Below, one piece after another: positions 1 to 9,419 of a stretch of DNA of 35,624 nucleotides (its first letter is position 1; every line of letters starts with the position of its first letter). Below the pieces are notes generated by a model. That model did not search any database, was not told the DNA's origin, and worked only from the letters and a program-made list of their open reading frames with translations. The stretch is from contig JAJQCG010000018.1 of the NCBI GenBank assembly GCA_021202815.1, positions 1 to 35,624 on the forward strand, written 5' to 3'. This stretch comes from Lachnospiraceae bacterium. Lineage in GTDB: Bacteria > Bacillota > Clostridia > Lachnospirales > Lachnospiraceae. The position numbers and the translations under genes were made by a program.

Positions 1-12
1 TCAAGGTTCATT

Positions 13-40
13 TGAGCCTATTTTTTAGACTCAGGTTTTT
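13..40 (+). terminator. possible intrinsic terminator of a gene left of the window
   Basis: TGAGCCTA-TTTTT-TAGACTCA (13-33, one mismatch) followed by GGTTTTT. Confidence 0.35.
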
Positions 41-154
41 CATAGATTACTTGACGCTACCCTCTTCAGGTAGTAGTTCCAAACAGCATCGAAACTGTAA
101 GAAAATCTGCGCAGGTTTACCTGCTAAAGGCTGTTCTGAACAGTTATTCTTTGT

Positions 155-1174
155 TTAGCGGTTCCCATACATCTGCTCATAATAATTCTGGTACTCGCCG
201 GAGATGATCGTCTCCCACCACTCGCGGTTGTCGAGATACCAGCGGATCGTCTTCTTGATACCGTCCGCAAACTTTGTCTCGGGCAGCCAGCCCAGCTCCT
301 CGTGAATCTTCGTCGGATCGATTGCGTAGCGCATGTCGTGGCCCTTGCGGTCGGTGACGTAGGTGATCAGGCTCTCGGGTTTGCCGAGCTCTTTGCAGAT
401 GATTTTCACGATATCGATATTGCGCATCTCGTTGTGGCCGCCAATGTTGTAGACCTCGCCGACGCGGCCCTTATGGATGATGAGGTCGATCGCCTTGCAG
501 TGATCCTCGACGTAGAGCCAGTCGCGGACATTCTCACCCTTGCCGTATACGGGCAGCGGCTTGTCGTTCAGCGCGTTCGCGATCATGAGCGGGATCAGCT
601 TTTCCGGGAAATGGTAGGGACCATAGTTGTTGGAACAGCGGCTGATCGTGACCGGCAGGCCGTAGGTGCGGTAGTAGGCGAGCACGAGCAGGTCGGCGCC
701 GGCCTTTGAGGAGCTGTAGGGGCTGCTCGTATGGATCGGCGTCTCCTCCGTGAAGAAGAGGTCGGGCCGGTCGAGCGGCAGGTCGCCGTAGACCTCGTCG
801 GTTGAGACCTGATGATAGCGCGTGATGCCGTATTTGCGGCAGGCGTCCATGAGCACACTTGTTCCGATGATGTTTGTGTCAAGGAAGACCTGTGGATTCT
901 CGATCGAGCGGTCCACATGGCTCTCCGCCGCGAAATTCACGACAATGTCGGGATGCTCCTCCTCGAAAAGGCGACAGACAGCTTCGCGGTCGGTGATGCT
1001 CTCCTTCACGAAGCGAAAATTCGGATGATCCATAACCGGCGCGAGCGTTGAGAGATTGCCCGCGTAGGTCAGGCAGTCGAGGCAGATGATCCGGTAGTCC
1101 GGGTATTTTTTTAACATATGGAAAATAAAATTGCTTCCGATGAATCCGGCTCCGCCGGTGACAATGATGTTCAA
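155..1174 (-). CDS. rfbB: dTDP-glucose 4,6-dehydratase
   Basis: 339 aa; N-terminal MNIIVTGGAGFIGSNF Rossmann motif; STDEVYGDL; YSSSKAGAD (YxxxK); SRCSNNYGPYHFPEKLIPL typical of RmlB/RfbB. Confidence 0.96.
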   Translation of the reverse strand: MNIIVTGGAGFIGSNFIFHMLKKYPDYRIICLDCLTYAGNLSTLAPVMDHPNFRFVKESITDREAVCRLFEEEHPDIVVNFAAESHVDRSIENPQVFLDTNIIGTSVLMDACRKYGITRYHQVSTDEVYGDLPLDRPDLFFTEETPIHTSSPYSSSKAGADLLVLAYYRTYGLPVTISRCSNNYGPYHFPEKLIPLMIANALNDKPLPVYGKGENVRDWLYVEDHCKAIDLIIHKGRVGEVYNIGGHNEMRNIDIVKIICKELGKPESLITYVTDRKGHDMRYAIDPTKIHEELGWLPETKFADGIKKTIRWYLDNREWWETIISGEYQNYYEQMYGNR

Positions 1175-1194
1175 AATAATGTTCCTCCTCTGGT

Positions 1195-2094
1195 CTATGA
1201 ATGCAGGATATCCACGTATTTGCCGTCGAGCACGTCCTTCAGATACTGGCCGTACTGGTTTTTCTTCATCACCTCGTAGACCTTCAGAACGTCCTCGCGC
1301 GTGATCCAGCCGTTCAGGTACGCGATCTCCTCGAGACAGGCGATCTTGCGGTGCTGGTGCGTCTCCATCGTCTTCACAAAATTTGTAGCGTCGACGAGGC
1401 TCTCGTGCGTGCCGGTGTCGAGCCAGGTGAAGCCCTGTCCGAGCAGTTCGACGTTCAGCTCGCCGTTCTCGAGGTAGATGCGGTTCAGGTCGGTGATCTC
1501 GAGCTCGCCGCGCGCGCTCGGCTTCAGGTTTTTCGCGTAATCGACGACACGGTTGTCGTAGAAATAGAGGCCGGTGACGCAGTAGTTGCTCTTAGGTCTG
1601 GCGGGCTTCTCCTCGATGGAAATAGCCTTGCCCTCGGCGTTGAATTCCACGATACCGAAGCGTTCCGGGTCGTCCACGTAGTAGCCGAAGACAGTCGCGC
1701 CCTTGCCGGACTCCGCATTCTGCACGGCGGCGCGCAGGCGTTTTTTCAGACCGTGTCCGGCGAAAATATTGTCGCCGAGCACCATCGCGACGGTGTCCGT
1801 GCCGATGAAGTCTTCGCCGATGAGGAAAGCCTGCGCCAGGCCGTCCGGGCTCGGCTGCACCGCATAGGAGAGTTCGACGCCGAACTGGCTGCCGTCGCCC
1901 AGCAGCTCCTGAAAGCACGGCATATCCTGCGGCGTTGAGATGATCAGAATATCCCAGATCCCCGCGCTCATGAGCACGGACATCGGGTAATAGATCATCG
2001 GCTTATCGTAGATGGGAAGCAGCTGCTTCGATGTGACCATGGTGAGCGGATAGAGGCGCGTACCGGAGCCGCCGGCCAGAATGATTCCTTTCAT
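1195..2094 (-). CDS. rfbA: glucose-1-phosphate thymidylyltransferase
   Basis: True start is [37 protein letters not shown] at 2094, within a longer ORF to 2658. RBS-like AAGGGAG lies upstream on the minus strand. Stop TAG at 1195-1197. Confidence 0.96.
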   Translation of the reverse strand: MKGIILAGGSGTRLYPLTMVTSKQLLPIYDKPMIYYPMSVLMSAGIWDILIISTPQDMPCFQELLGDGSQFGVELSYAVQPSPDGLAQAFLIGEDFIGTDTVAMVLGDNIFAGHGLKKRLRAAVQNAESGKGATVFGYYVDDPERFGIVEFNAEGKAISIEEKPARPKSNYCVTGLYFYDNRVVDYAKNLKPSARGELEITDLNRIYLENGELNVELLGQGFTWLDTGTHESLVDATNFVKTMETHQHRKIACLEEIAYLNGWITREDVLKVYEVMKKNQYGQYLKDVLDGKYVDILHS

Positions 2095-2134
2095 GTGAAG
2101 AATGTCTCCCTTCCTGTATCGTAATGTCAGTCCT

Positions 2135-2163
2135 ATTATAACGAAAATGAGCCCTCGCGGCAA
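2135..2163 (-). promoter_or_regulatory. sigma-70/SigA-like promoter for rfbA-rfbB
   Basis: Reading minus: TTGCCG (2163-2158), 17 nt spacer, TATAAT (2140-2135), about 40 nt upstream of the rfbA ATG. Confidence 0.6.
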
Positions 2164-2203
2164 TGAAAAGTGTGAAAATTCTCTGAAATGAGAAAATTTT
2201 CCG

Positions 2204-2232
2204 TTTACATAAGTGAAAGATCGCGTTATAAT
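2204..2232 (+). promoter_or_regulatory. SigA-like promoter for the GH25 gene
   Basis: TTTACA (2204-2209), 17 nt spacer, TATAAT (2227-2232). RBS GGAGG is followed by ATG at 2293. Confidence 0.7.
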
Positions 2233-2292
2233 AAAAAAATCTATAATGAAAGAACGGTATGATGGTGGAAATCGCCCGGAGGAAAAATAGAT

Positions 2293-4380
2293 ATGAACTG
2301 GAAAAATATACTGATGAAGCTGTGCGGGCTGCCGCTGAAGCAGATCGGCGCAGGAGTTATGGCCGTGGTGCTCGCGACCGGGAGCATGGGGATCAGCTCC
2401 TACAGCATGTCGGACTACGACTATGATTCGGAGGAGACGCTTGTGGCGCAGGTCGTGGAGACGGAGGAGACAGAAGCTCCCGAAGAGACCGCGGAGGTCG
2501 AGGAGGAGGAAACGCTCGTCCAGCTGTATCTGGCCACCACTTCGATTGATAAGGATCTGAAGATTAAAATTGTGAATGCGGATTCGAAGGTCGTGACGGG
2601 CGAGGAGTTTACCGTAAAGGTGGCAGAGGATAAGAGCGGCGCAGAGACAACGGAGCATACGGACGAGGATAAGGACGGTATTATTTACATAGAGGATCTG
2701 GAGGGCGGTGACTACACGGTAGAACTCGAGGAGATCGAGGGCTACGAGATCGTGGAAGGCCTCATCACGGCGGAAGTGAAGGGCCAGATCGAGTACGCGA
2801 AGGTGGATGTCACCGACGAGATCAAGACGGAGTCCGAGGTCAATGCGGCGGTCGAGGATACGGCGGTCAACAATGTTGAGGAGGAAGGAACTCTGACGGA
2901 CACGATCGAGCTCCTTGACAGTACAGTGACGACGTCAAAGGTGGCCCGCTCGAAGGTGGACACCTCTTTGCTCACGAAGGCTTCGGTCAGCAGCACAAAG
3001 AATACGGCGACCTGTCAGCTGACGGTGGCTGTGACAGACAGCAGCGATACGGAACAGGGCGAGGACGAAGGAGAACCGGACGGGACGGACAGCACAGACG
3101 GAACAGAAAGTACCGACGGGACTGAGGACAGCGAGAGCTCCGGTGAAAGCGCTGTGACCGTTTCGAGCTCCGGCCGCTTCGTGGCCGTGACGTCGGATGG
3201 AGGAACAGCAAATATCTATACGGCGACCGCATCTCTCCCGGCGACTGCCACGCTGTACAACTGCGATGTGAGCGCTTCCAACAGCGTGACACTGGAGCTG
3301 GCGATCGACAACAGTTATTCTGCGGTTACGATTATTGATACGGACAGCATTACATGGAGCGTCGCAGATTCGTCTGTCTGTACGCTTTCCGCCACGAGCG
3401 GGACGTTGACGACTGTGACGATGAAAGGAAAAGGCAGCACAGATGTCACGGTGAGTTTCCAGTACGCGGATACAGAGAGCCATACGACAGAAGCCTCTCT
3501 TGCCTGTACGGTGACAGTGACTGATTTCAGCGATTCCAGCACCGTGCTGAAGGATACCTCCGGAAATACGCTGTATGTTGACTCGAATGCGACGACCACC
3601 GCGAAGGTCAGCGACTACACGAACTACAGCACCTTCTACACCTCGCCGCAGTACACCGGCTGGCAGACGCTGAACGGGAACGTCTATTACTATGATGCGA
3701 ATCACAAAAAGGTGACCGGCACCCAGGTCATCGGAGGTGTGAGCTATACCTTTGACTCGGACGGGATCCTGACGCAGAGCTCCGGCAGCCGGGGCATTGA
3801 CGTCTCGAAATATCAGGGATCGATCGACTGGACCGCGGTTAAGAACGCTGGCATCACCTTTGTGATCATCCGCGCGGGCTATCGGGGTTCGTCCACGGGC
3901 GTGCTGGTAGAGGATCCGTATTTTAAGACGAATATCAAGGGCGCGACCGCCGCCGGAATCAAGGTGGGTGTCTACTTCTTCACGCAGGCCATCACGGAGG
4001 CCGAGGCTGTGGAGGAGGCGAGTATGGTGCTCTCGCTGGTATCCGGCTACAAGATTACCTATCCGATCTTCATTGATACGGAGAGCGCCACAAACGGACG
4101 GGCGAACGGTCTGAGCAAGAGCGCGCGTACTGCGGTCGTCAGCGCCTTCTGCAAGACGATCAAGAACGCCGGCTATACGGCGGGCGTGTACGCGAGCAAG
4201 AGCTGGTTCAACAATCAGCTGAACGCCTCTTCGCTGAGCAGCTACTGCATCTGGGTAGCACAGTACAATTCCAGCTGCACTTACTCCGGAAAGTATAATA
4301 TCTGGCAGTACTCTTCGAAGGGGAGCGTCTCCGGCATCAGCGGAAATGTGGATATGAACATCAGCTATCTGGGCTATTAA
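2293..4380 (+). CDS. secreted GH25 lysozyme/muramidase with Cna-B/SpaA-like domain, acidic linker and cell-wall-binding repeat
   Basis: N-terminal hydrophobic signal; prealbumin-like segment ([20 protein letters not shown]...[15 protein letters not shown]); [17 protein letters not shown] linker; choline-binding-type repeat ([36 protein letters not shown]); C-terminal GH25 ([33 protein letters not shown]...FIDTES...[11 protein letters not shown]). Confidence 0.92.
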   Translation: MNWKNILMKLCGLPLKQIGAGVMAVVLATGSMGISSYSMSDYDYDSEETLVAQVVETEETEAPEETAEVEEEETLVQLYLATTSIDKDLKIKIVNADSKVVTGEEFTVKVAEDKSGAETTEHTDEDKDGIIYIEDLEGGDYTVELEEIEGYEIVEGLITAEVKGQIEYAKVDVTDEIKTESEVNAAVEDTAVNNVEEEGTLTDTIELLDSTVTTSKVARSKVDTSLLTKASVSSTKNTATCQLTVAVTDSSDTEQGEDEGEPDGTDSTDGTESTDGTEDSESSGESAVTVSSSGRFVAVTSDGGTANIYTATASLPATATLYNCDVSASNSVTLELAIDNSYSAVTIIDTDSITWSVADSSVCTLSATSGTLTTVTMKGKGSTDVTVSFQYADTESHTTEASLACTVTVTDFSDSSTVLKDTSGNTLYVDSNATTTAKVSDYTNYSTFYTSPQYTGWQTLNGNVYYYDANHKKVTGTQVIGGVSYTFDSDGILTQSSGSRGIDVSKYQGSIDWTAVKNAGITFVIIRAGYRGSSTGVLVEDPYFKTNIKGATAAGIKVGVYFFTQAITEAEAVEEASMVLSLVSGYKITYPIFIDTESATNGRANGLSKSARTAVVSAFCKTIKNAGYTAGVYASKSWFNNQLNASSLSSYCIWVAQYNSSCTYSGKYNIWQYSSKGSVSGISGNVDMNISYLGY

Positions 4381-4396
4381 GATTGAGAAAGAGGCA

Positions 4397-4433
4397 GGCT
4401 GCAGTCGTGTTTGTACGGCTGCAGCCCTTTTCT
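4397..4433 (+). terminator. intrinsic terminator after the GH25 gene
   Basis: GGCTGCAGTCGT (4397-4408), loop GTTTGT, ACGGCTGCAGCC (4415-4426): 12-bp stem with one G-U pair, then CTTTTCT. Confidence 0.7.
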
Positions 4434-4483
4434 ATGCAGCGCTGTCCGCGTGGAGGGCCTGCCCTGTTTTCGCACTCCGATGT

Positions 4484-4512
4484 TTGCCATTGACTGGCAA
4501 GTATGGTACAAT
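4484..4512 (+). promoter_or_regulatory. SigA-like extended -10 promoter for the 4579-10363 operon
   Basis: TTGCCA (4484-4489), 17 nt spacer, TGG-TACAAT (-10 at 4507-4512). The -35 is one arm of the inverted repeat TTGCCA-TTGAC-TGGCAA (4484-4500). Confidence 0.65.
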
Positions 4513-4578
4513 GTTTAAGATTATATCGCCGCGGTCTTTGTGGGAGGCCGGGCGCAGAAGCTTTCCGGGGAGGCATGT

Positions 4579-5742
4579 ATGAACGAAAAGAAAAAAACGC
4601 TGGAATTATGGCTTACCTGTTTTGCTCTGGAGGGCTTTCTGCTGTACGGGGAGACAACGACAGCGGTTTCGGAGACCTGGCCCGTGCTGGGAGATTATCT
4701 GGAATACTGGCTGTATTTTCTGTATCTGCTCGTGCTGGTCAAGGTCGTGATACAGAAGAAAAGCTGGCTGGAATGGCTGGTGACCGCAGGTCTACTGGGG
4801 CTTGTGGAGCTCACCAGGATTACGACGCAGACCAACGCGGTGCTCTGGTTCGCGGCCGGGCTTCTGCTCGCGAAGGATATTGATCTTGCCAGAGTGCTGA
4901 AGACCGATCTTCTGACAAGGATCGTGATGGCGGCCGCCCTGATTGTGCTGCCTTTGATCGGACTGTATCCTTTCGCGACGGGGGATTGGGGAAATGGGCG
5001 CATCCGTTACAGCTTTGGCTGGAGCCATCCGAATGAGCTGGGACTTTTCCTTCTGATGCTGTGCGCGGCATGGGTTTATCTGCGGTATAAGAAATGGTGC
5101 TGGAAGGACAACGCGGCCATGCTGCTTCTGGTGGCGCTTCTGGATTACCTGGCGAACAGCCGGACTTCGGAGATCAGCATCCTGCTCCTGCTTCTGCTGG
5201 TAAATTTTTATCGCTTTCTGCAAAAGCGGGGGATTCCGGCGGAGACGCAAAGGCGACTGTGGCGGACGCTGGCGTTTCTCTCCGTATTCGGCATCTGTAT
5301 TTTATCCTTTGTACTGTTTATCGGCTACAACGACAGCATCGGCATTTTTCAGGTTCTTCCCGGAACGATGCGCGGCAGATTTTACGCGGCACAGCGTTTC
5401 TGGAGCGGAGAGGGTTTCACGCTTCTGGGACAGCTTTTTGACTCCGGCACCTACGGGTATCTGGACATGCTGTACGCGTATCTGAGCCTGAATATGGGAC
5501 TGCTGGTGACGGCCGGCTATCTGCTTCTGCTCGTATTCACGATCCGACGCGCGGGAAAAGACGGGAATGAGGGACTTTTGCTGATACTCATCGCGTTCCA
5601 GGCATACAGTTTGCTGGAGCATGAGCATTTCAAGATCATCTACGGCTTCTATCCGCTGCTTCTCGGGTACGGCCTGTGGCCGACGGCGGGGGAGATTACA
5701 GGCTGGCTGGAGCGGAAGAAAAGCGGAGGAAAAAGCGCGTGA
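4579..5742 (+). CDS. polytopic membrane protein, O-antigen ligase/polymerase-like (Wzy candidate)
   Basis: Start chosen as MNEKKKTLELW (4579, after GGGGAGG). Many TM segments; motif GNGRIRYSFGWSHPNELGLFLLMLCAAW resembles Wzy/WaaL loops; LANSRTSEI. Confidence 0.7.
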   Translation: MNEKKKTLELWLTCFALEGFLLYGETTTAVSETWPVLGDYLEYWLYFLYLLVLVKVVIQKKSWLEWLVTAGLLGLVELTRITTQTNAVLWFAAGLLLAKDIDLARVLKTDLLTRIVMAAALIVLPLIGLYPFATGDWGNGRIRYSFGWSHPNELGLFLLMLCAAWVYLRYKKWCWKDNAAMLLLVALLDYLANSRTSEISILLLLLLVNFYRFLQKRGIPAETQRRLWRTLAFLSVFGICILSFVLFIGYNDSIGIFQVLPGTMRGRFYAAQRFWSGEGFTLLGQLFDSGTYGYLDMLYAYLSLNMGLLVTAGYLLLLVFTIRRAGKDGNEGLLLILIAFQAYSLLEHEHFKIIYGFYPLLLGYGLWPTAGEITGWLERKKSGGKSA

Positions 5743-6641
5743 TATATTTATATATCCCCGGGCATTCCGGATTCGGAAATCAGCTATTCATGTACGCGAA
5801 GGCCTATGCCGAAGCCAGGGAGTGGAATGAACAGATCACGATTATTAACCTGACAACATACGACGATGAGCATCCTTTTCTGCTGAAAAAATTAGAGCTG
5901 GATCCGATCGTGTGCAGGATGTATAAGGTGGATCATATTACCAGCCGCCCGAGGCTTTCCCTGAGCTGCCGGACGGCGGATTTTCTGCTGCGGCATATCC
6001 CTTCCTGTGACAGGCTGGTGGAAGAGGGATATGCAAGAAAATATGACGGGGATCAGAGCCATCTGTCCAAAAAGAATCTCTATATTGAGGGGTATTTTGA
6101 AAGCTGGCGGTATTTTGACCACTATCGGGAAGATATAAAAAGACAGTTCCTGTCCGCCGTGCCGGAGGAGCATCCTGCTGTCAAAGCGGTTCGAAGCGTG
6201 GAAAACAGCGTGGCTCTCCATATTCGCGGTGGCGATTTTGTGCGCTATGGCCGGGCGATCGAGAGCGATTATTACCGGAGAGCGATTGACAGGATGCGGG
6301 AGCTCGTCGACCATCCGGTTTTCTTCGTGGTAACGCTGGAGGATGCGGTCCGGCAGCAGATTCGTGAGTATGTCGGAAACGATGTGGAGCTGAGGATCGT
6401 GGAGGCCGAGGGGGAAGAGAAGGACTTCGTGGAATGGAACGTGCTGTGCTGCTGCAGGCACCACATCATTGCCAACAGCACCTACTCCTGGTGGGGAGCA
6501 TACTTAAGCGACCCGGACGCGACGGTACTGATTCCGGACCGGGCGACATACCGGGCGGCGGAGAAGGCGGAAGACGAAGAGTATTCTGATTACTACAAAA
6601 AAGAATGGATTCCTGTGTGTTCTTCTGATCGGGAGCCGTGA
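5739..6641 (+). CDS. GT11-like alpha-1,2-fucosyltransferase family glycosyltransferase
   Basis: GTG start at 5739 overlapping the previous stop (GTGA): VIYLYIPGHSGFGNQLFMYAKAYA; LHIRGGDFVRYG; HHIIANSTYSWWGAYL. Confidence 0.82.
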   Translation: MIYLYIPGHSGFGNQLFMYAKAYAEAREWNEQITIINLTTYDDEHPFLLKKLELDPIVCRMYKVDHITSRPRLSLSCRTADFLLRHIPSCDRLVEEGYARKYDGDQSHLSKKNLYIEGYFESWRYFDHYREDIKRQFLSAVPEEHPAVKAVRSVENSVALHIRGGDFVRYGRAIESDYYRRAIDRMRELVDHPVFFVVTLEDAVRQQIREYVGNDVELRIVEAEGEEKDFVEWNVLCCCRHHIIANSTYSWWGAYLSDPDATVLIPDRATYRAAEKAEDEEYSDYYKKEWIPVCSSDREP

Positions 6642-6661
6642 CAGCCGGGAGGACGGAGAAA

Positions 6662-8200
6662 ATGTATCTTTTTGCAAAAATTGTACTGACGGTTTACCTG
6701 TATCTGATCAGCTATTTTTATACGCTGTCAGTTCCGCTTTCCTGGGACGCGCCGCTGCGCCTTGTCGTGATTTATGCCTGTGTTCATGTGGTCTGTCGCT
6801 TTCTGCAGAAGCTTAAGATTACGATTCAGGAGGAACCGAAGCGGTGGAACTGGAAGTTCGGGCTGCTCATCGCAGCCCTCACCTGGCTGGTGCTGGGAGC
6901 CTATTACCTGGCCTGGTATCCCGGCGGCCTGATCACGGATACCTTCAATCAGTGGGCGCAGGTGCAGGCGAGATCGCTGGTGGACTGGCATCCCGCGATT
7001 CACACGCTTCTTTTCCTGCTGATTCCTTCCCTGATCTGCAACAGCCTTGCCTTTGCCGTATTCGTGCAGCTCATCTGGCTGGGACTGGCGATGGCGTATC
7101 TGGGTATGGTGCTGGACCGCTGGGGGATTCCGAAGAAGTGCAGCATACCTGCGCTGCTGCTGGGAGTCGTTACGCCGGCCTCCGCCGTCGTTCTCTCCTT
7201 TATCTGGAAGGACACTGCCATGACGATCTTTTTGATCGTGCTGGCCGGACAGACGATCGAGATTCTGTTCTCGGACGGCGCCTGGCTGAGAAAATGGCAG
7301 AACGCCATGCTGTTCGGTCTGTTCGGCGCACTGGCGGCGCTCATGCGCCACAACGCGATTCTGCTGGTGGCTCCGCTGATGCTGCTGATCGTGCTGCTCT
7401 ACTGGCGGCAGCTGCGCCGCTATGCCCTGATGGGCGGGATCTGGACGCTGATTTTTATGGCCGGTATCAGGGGTCCGGTATACAAGGTTCTGCATGTACA
7501 GAGCCATCCGCAGGTGGCCGCGGAGATGCTGGGCGTCCCGATGACCATTCTGGCGAATGTCCTGGTAAACGCGCCGGAGAAGCTTGACGAGGAGGCGCGG
7601 GAATTTCTCTACCGCATCGGCGATCAGGAGATGTGGGAGAGCAATTACGAGGAAGGCAACTGGAACAGCGCCAAGTGGATGGGCGACGACATCTCGAATG
7701 ATGTGATCGAGGAGGAGGGCGCCGCGAAGGTGCTGCGCTACACCTGGCACGCGATTCAGAAGGCTCCTTATTTGAGCTATCGGGCGGTTGTGAAGCTCTT
7801 TGAGGTGGTCTGGAAGCCGGCCGGAACGAGTGTGCGCTGGAGCTATACGGTGAATGTGGGCAGCAATTCCTATGGTTATGAGACGACGGGCGTCGCCTGG
7901 CTGCGCAATATCCTTTCCAAGTGGAACAGCCTGGCGGCAAACGGCTCCGTCCTTACAACCTGGAGCTGGCATATCGGATTCTTTACGCTTCTGCTGCTGT
8001 TCTTCGGCGTCAGCCGCCTGAAGGAGGGACTGAAAAAGACGCTGCTGTGGATTCCGGCGCTCTGCTATAATTTTGGGACAGCACTGCTGCTGTGCGGACC
8101 GGATTTCCGGTTTTTCTGCTTCAACACGGTTCTGACGTTCGTGCTGGTACTTGCCCTGCTGTGTCGGAAAAAGGAGGCTCCGGATGAAGAGATTGCTTAA
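6662..8200 (+). CDS. polytopic membrane protein, DUF6020-like
   Basis: ATG 6662 preceded by GGAGGACGGAGAA (alternative GTG 6638). Motif WYPGGLITDTFNQWAQVQARSLVDWHPAIHTLLFLLIP and WKDTAMTIF. Same motif set in the protein at 34875. Confidence 0.7.
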   Translation: MYLFAKIVLTVYLYLISYFYTLSVPLSWDAPLRLVVIYACVHVVCRFLQKLKITIQEEPKRWNWKFGLLIAALTWLVLGAYYLAWYPGGLITDTFNQWAQVQARSLVDWHPAIHTLLFLLIPSLICNSLAFAVFVQLIWLGLAMAYLGMVLDRWGIPKKCSIPALLLGVVTPASAVVLSFIWKDTAMTIFLIVLAGQTIEILFSDGAWLRKWQNAMLFGLFGALAALMRHNAILLVAPLMLLIVLLYWRQLRRYALMGGIWTLIFMAGIRGPVYKVLHVQSHPQVAAEMLGVPMTILANVLVNAPEKLDEEAREFLYRIGDQEMWESNYEEGNWNSAKWMGDDISNDVIEEEGAAKVLRYTWHAIQKAPYLSYRAVVKLFEVVWKPAGTSVRWSYTVNVGSNSYGYETTGVAWLRNILSKWNSLAANGSVLTTWSWHIGFFTLLLLFFGVSRLKEGLKKTLLWIPALCYNFGTALLLCGPDFRFFCFNTVLTFVLVLALLCRKKEAPDEEIA

Positions 8201-9419
8201 ATGTGCAGGAATGCTGATCGCGGGCATTCTGCTGGGAACGCTTGCGATGTGTCTTGTATATTTGCTGCCGGTGCAGCCGATGCAGGAGCATATGACGGAA
8301 TCCCTCGAATCCTTTATGGAGGAGGGGGACAATCCCTTTCTGATCAAGGGGCTCAAGGGGAGCTCGCTCGACAATACCACTGACGCGATTATGCTGGGGG
8401 CGGCGGTCTATCAGTCGGATCGGCCCTTCTATCAGGCGGCCATGCTGGTCGCCTGGCATTTGAACGATCTGGAGTCGATGGACGCGCTGGAGGAATATCT
8501 GACGGAGGGAAATACGGAGGGCGAATCGCTGTACCCCCGTTACTGGCACGGTTATCTTGTCCTTCTGAAACCGCTGCTTCTGTTCCTGAATTTTGGCCAG
8601 ATTCGTATCCTGAACGGCGTGATCATGGTGATCCTCGTGGCTGCAATCCTGTGGCAGCTGTGGCGGCGCGGTCTGTGGCGCGTGATGGTGGCCTATGTGC
8701 TGTCACTGCTGGCGCTGTATCCGATGACGATCCCTTATTCCCTGCAGTTTTCCACCTGTTTTTATGCCGGAAATGCGGCGCTTCTGCTGGCGCTGCACTT
8801 CTTTGAACGATGGGAAGAGCGCGACGCCTGGCCGTATTTCTTCCTGATCACGGGGATGTGCACCAGCTTCGTGGATTTCCTGACTTATCCATTATATACT
8901 TTTGGCATGGCTTTCGTGCTGTGTCTGGTGCTGCGCAGGGACAGCGCGCGGGGGGAACTGCGCTTTCTGCTGAAGAGCGGCGCCGCCTGGTGCGCGGGCT
9001 ATCTCGGCATGTGGGCCGGGAAGTGGTGCATGGCCACACTGCTCACCGGAGAGAATATCTTTGCGGACGCGCTGGTAAGCATCTCGGCGCGGACCGCGGT
9101 GGAGGCCTATGATGAAAAGATCAGCCGCATCATGACCGTGCTGAGAAACTTCTATATGTATGCCAATATCTGGGGAATTCTACTGGCGCTGGCGGTGATC
9201 GCATGGTTGTGCTGCAGTCTTCGCGGGCAGAAGCTGCAAAGCTGTATGCCGCGGATTTGTCGGCTGGCGGTCGTTGCATGCTTCCCTCTGGTCTGGGATG
9301 TACTGGCGGCCAACCATTCCTATATCCATTACTGGTATACCTTCCGGGATCTCGCGTTTTCCGTATTCGCGATCAGCCTGATTCCGGAGTACATTCATGG
9401 AAAGGCGGTCAGAACATGA
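8184..9419 (+). CDS. polytopic membrane protein of unknown function (possible GT-C fold)
   Basis: MKRLLKCAGMLIAGILLGTLAMC signal anchor; SLYPRYWHGYLVLLKPLL; about 10 hydrophobic segments. Overlaps the upstream CDS by 17 nt. Confidence 0.6.
   Translation: MKRLLKCAGMLIAGILLGTLAMCLVYLLPVQPMQEHMTESLESFMEEGDNPFLIKGLKGSSLDNTTDAIMLGAAVYQSDRPFYQAAMLVAWHLNDLESMDALEEYLTEGNTEGESLYPRYWHGYLVLLKPLLLFLNFGQIRILNGVIMVILVAAILWQLWRRGLWRVMVAYVLSLLALYPMTIPYSLQFSTCFYAGNAALLLALHFFERWEERDAWPYFFLITGMCTSFVDFLTYPLYTFGMAFVLCLVLRRDSARGELRFLLKSGAAWCAGYLGMWAGKWCMATLLTGENIFADALVSISARTAVEAYDEKISRIMTVLRNFYMYANIWGILLALAVIAWLCCSLRGQKLQSCMPRICRLAVVACFPLVWDVLAANHSYIHYWYTFRDLAFSVFAISLIPEYIHGKAVRT

Noticed and set aside
2095-2658. 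N-terminal extension of the rfbA ORF ([17 protein letters not shown]...)
   Set aside because: It lies antisense to the GH25 gene and crosses both promoters. The conserved protein starts at [16 protein letters not shown] (2094).
3055-3135. Repetitive DNA (GACGGGAC/GACAGCAC/GACGGAAC) as a possible CRISPR or tandem-repeat locus
   Set aside because: In-frame coding for an acidic D/G/T/S/E linker in the GH25 protein; no spacer-repeat structure.
4490-4512. TTGACT (4490-4495) as the -35 of the 4.5 kb promoter
   Set aside because: Spacer to TACAAT is only 11 nt; TTGCCA at 4484-4489 gives the standard 17 nt spacing.
4503-4883. 126-aa plus-strand ORF overlapping the Wzy-like gene
   Set aside because: Out-of-frame with the well-supported membrane protein starting at 4579; no domain and Arg/Gly-rich composition.
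6728-8380. 550-aa minus-strand ORF
   Set aside because: Antisense of a coherent polytopic membrane protein; Gln/Arg/His-rich, no domain motifs.
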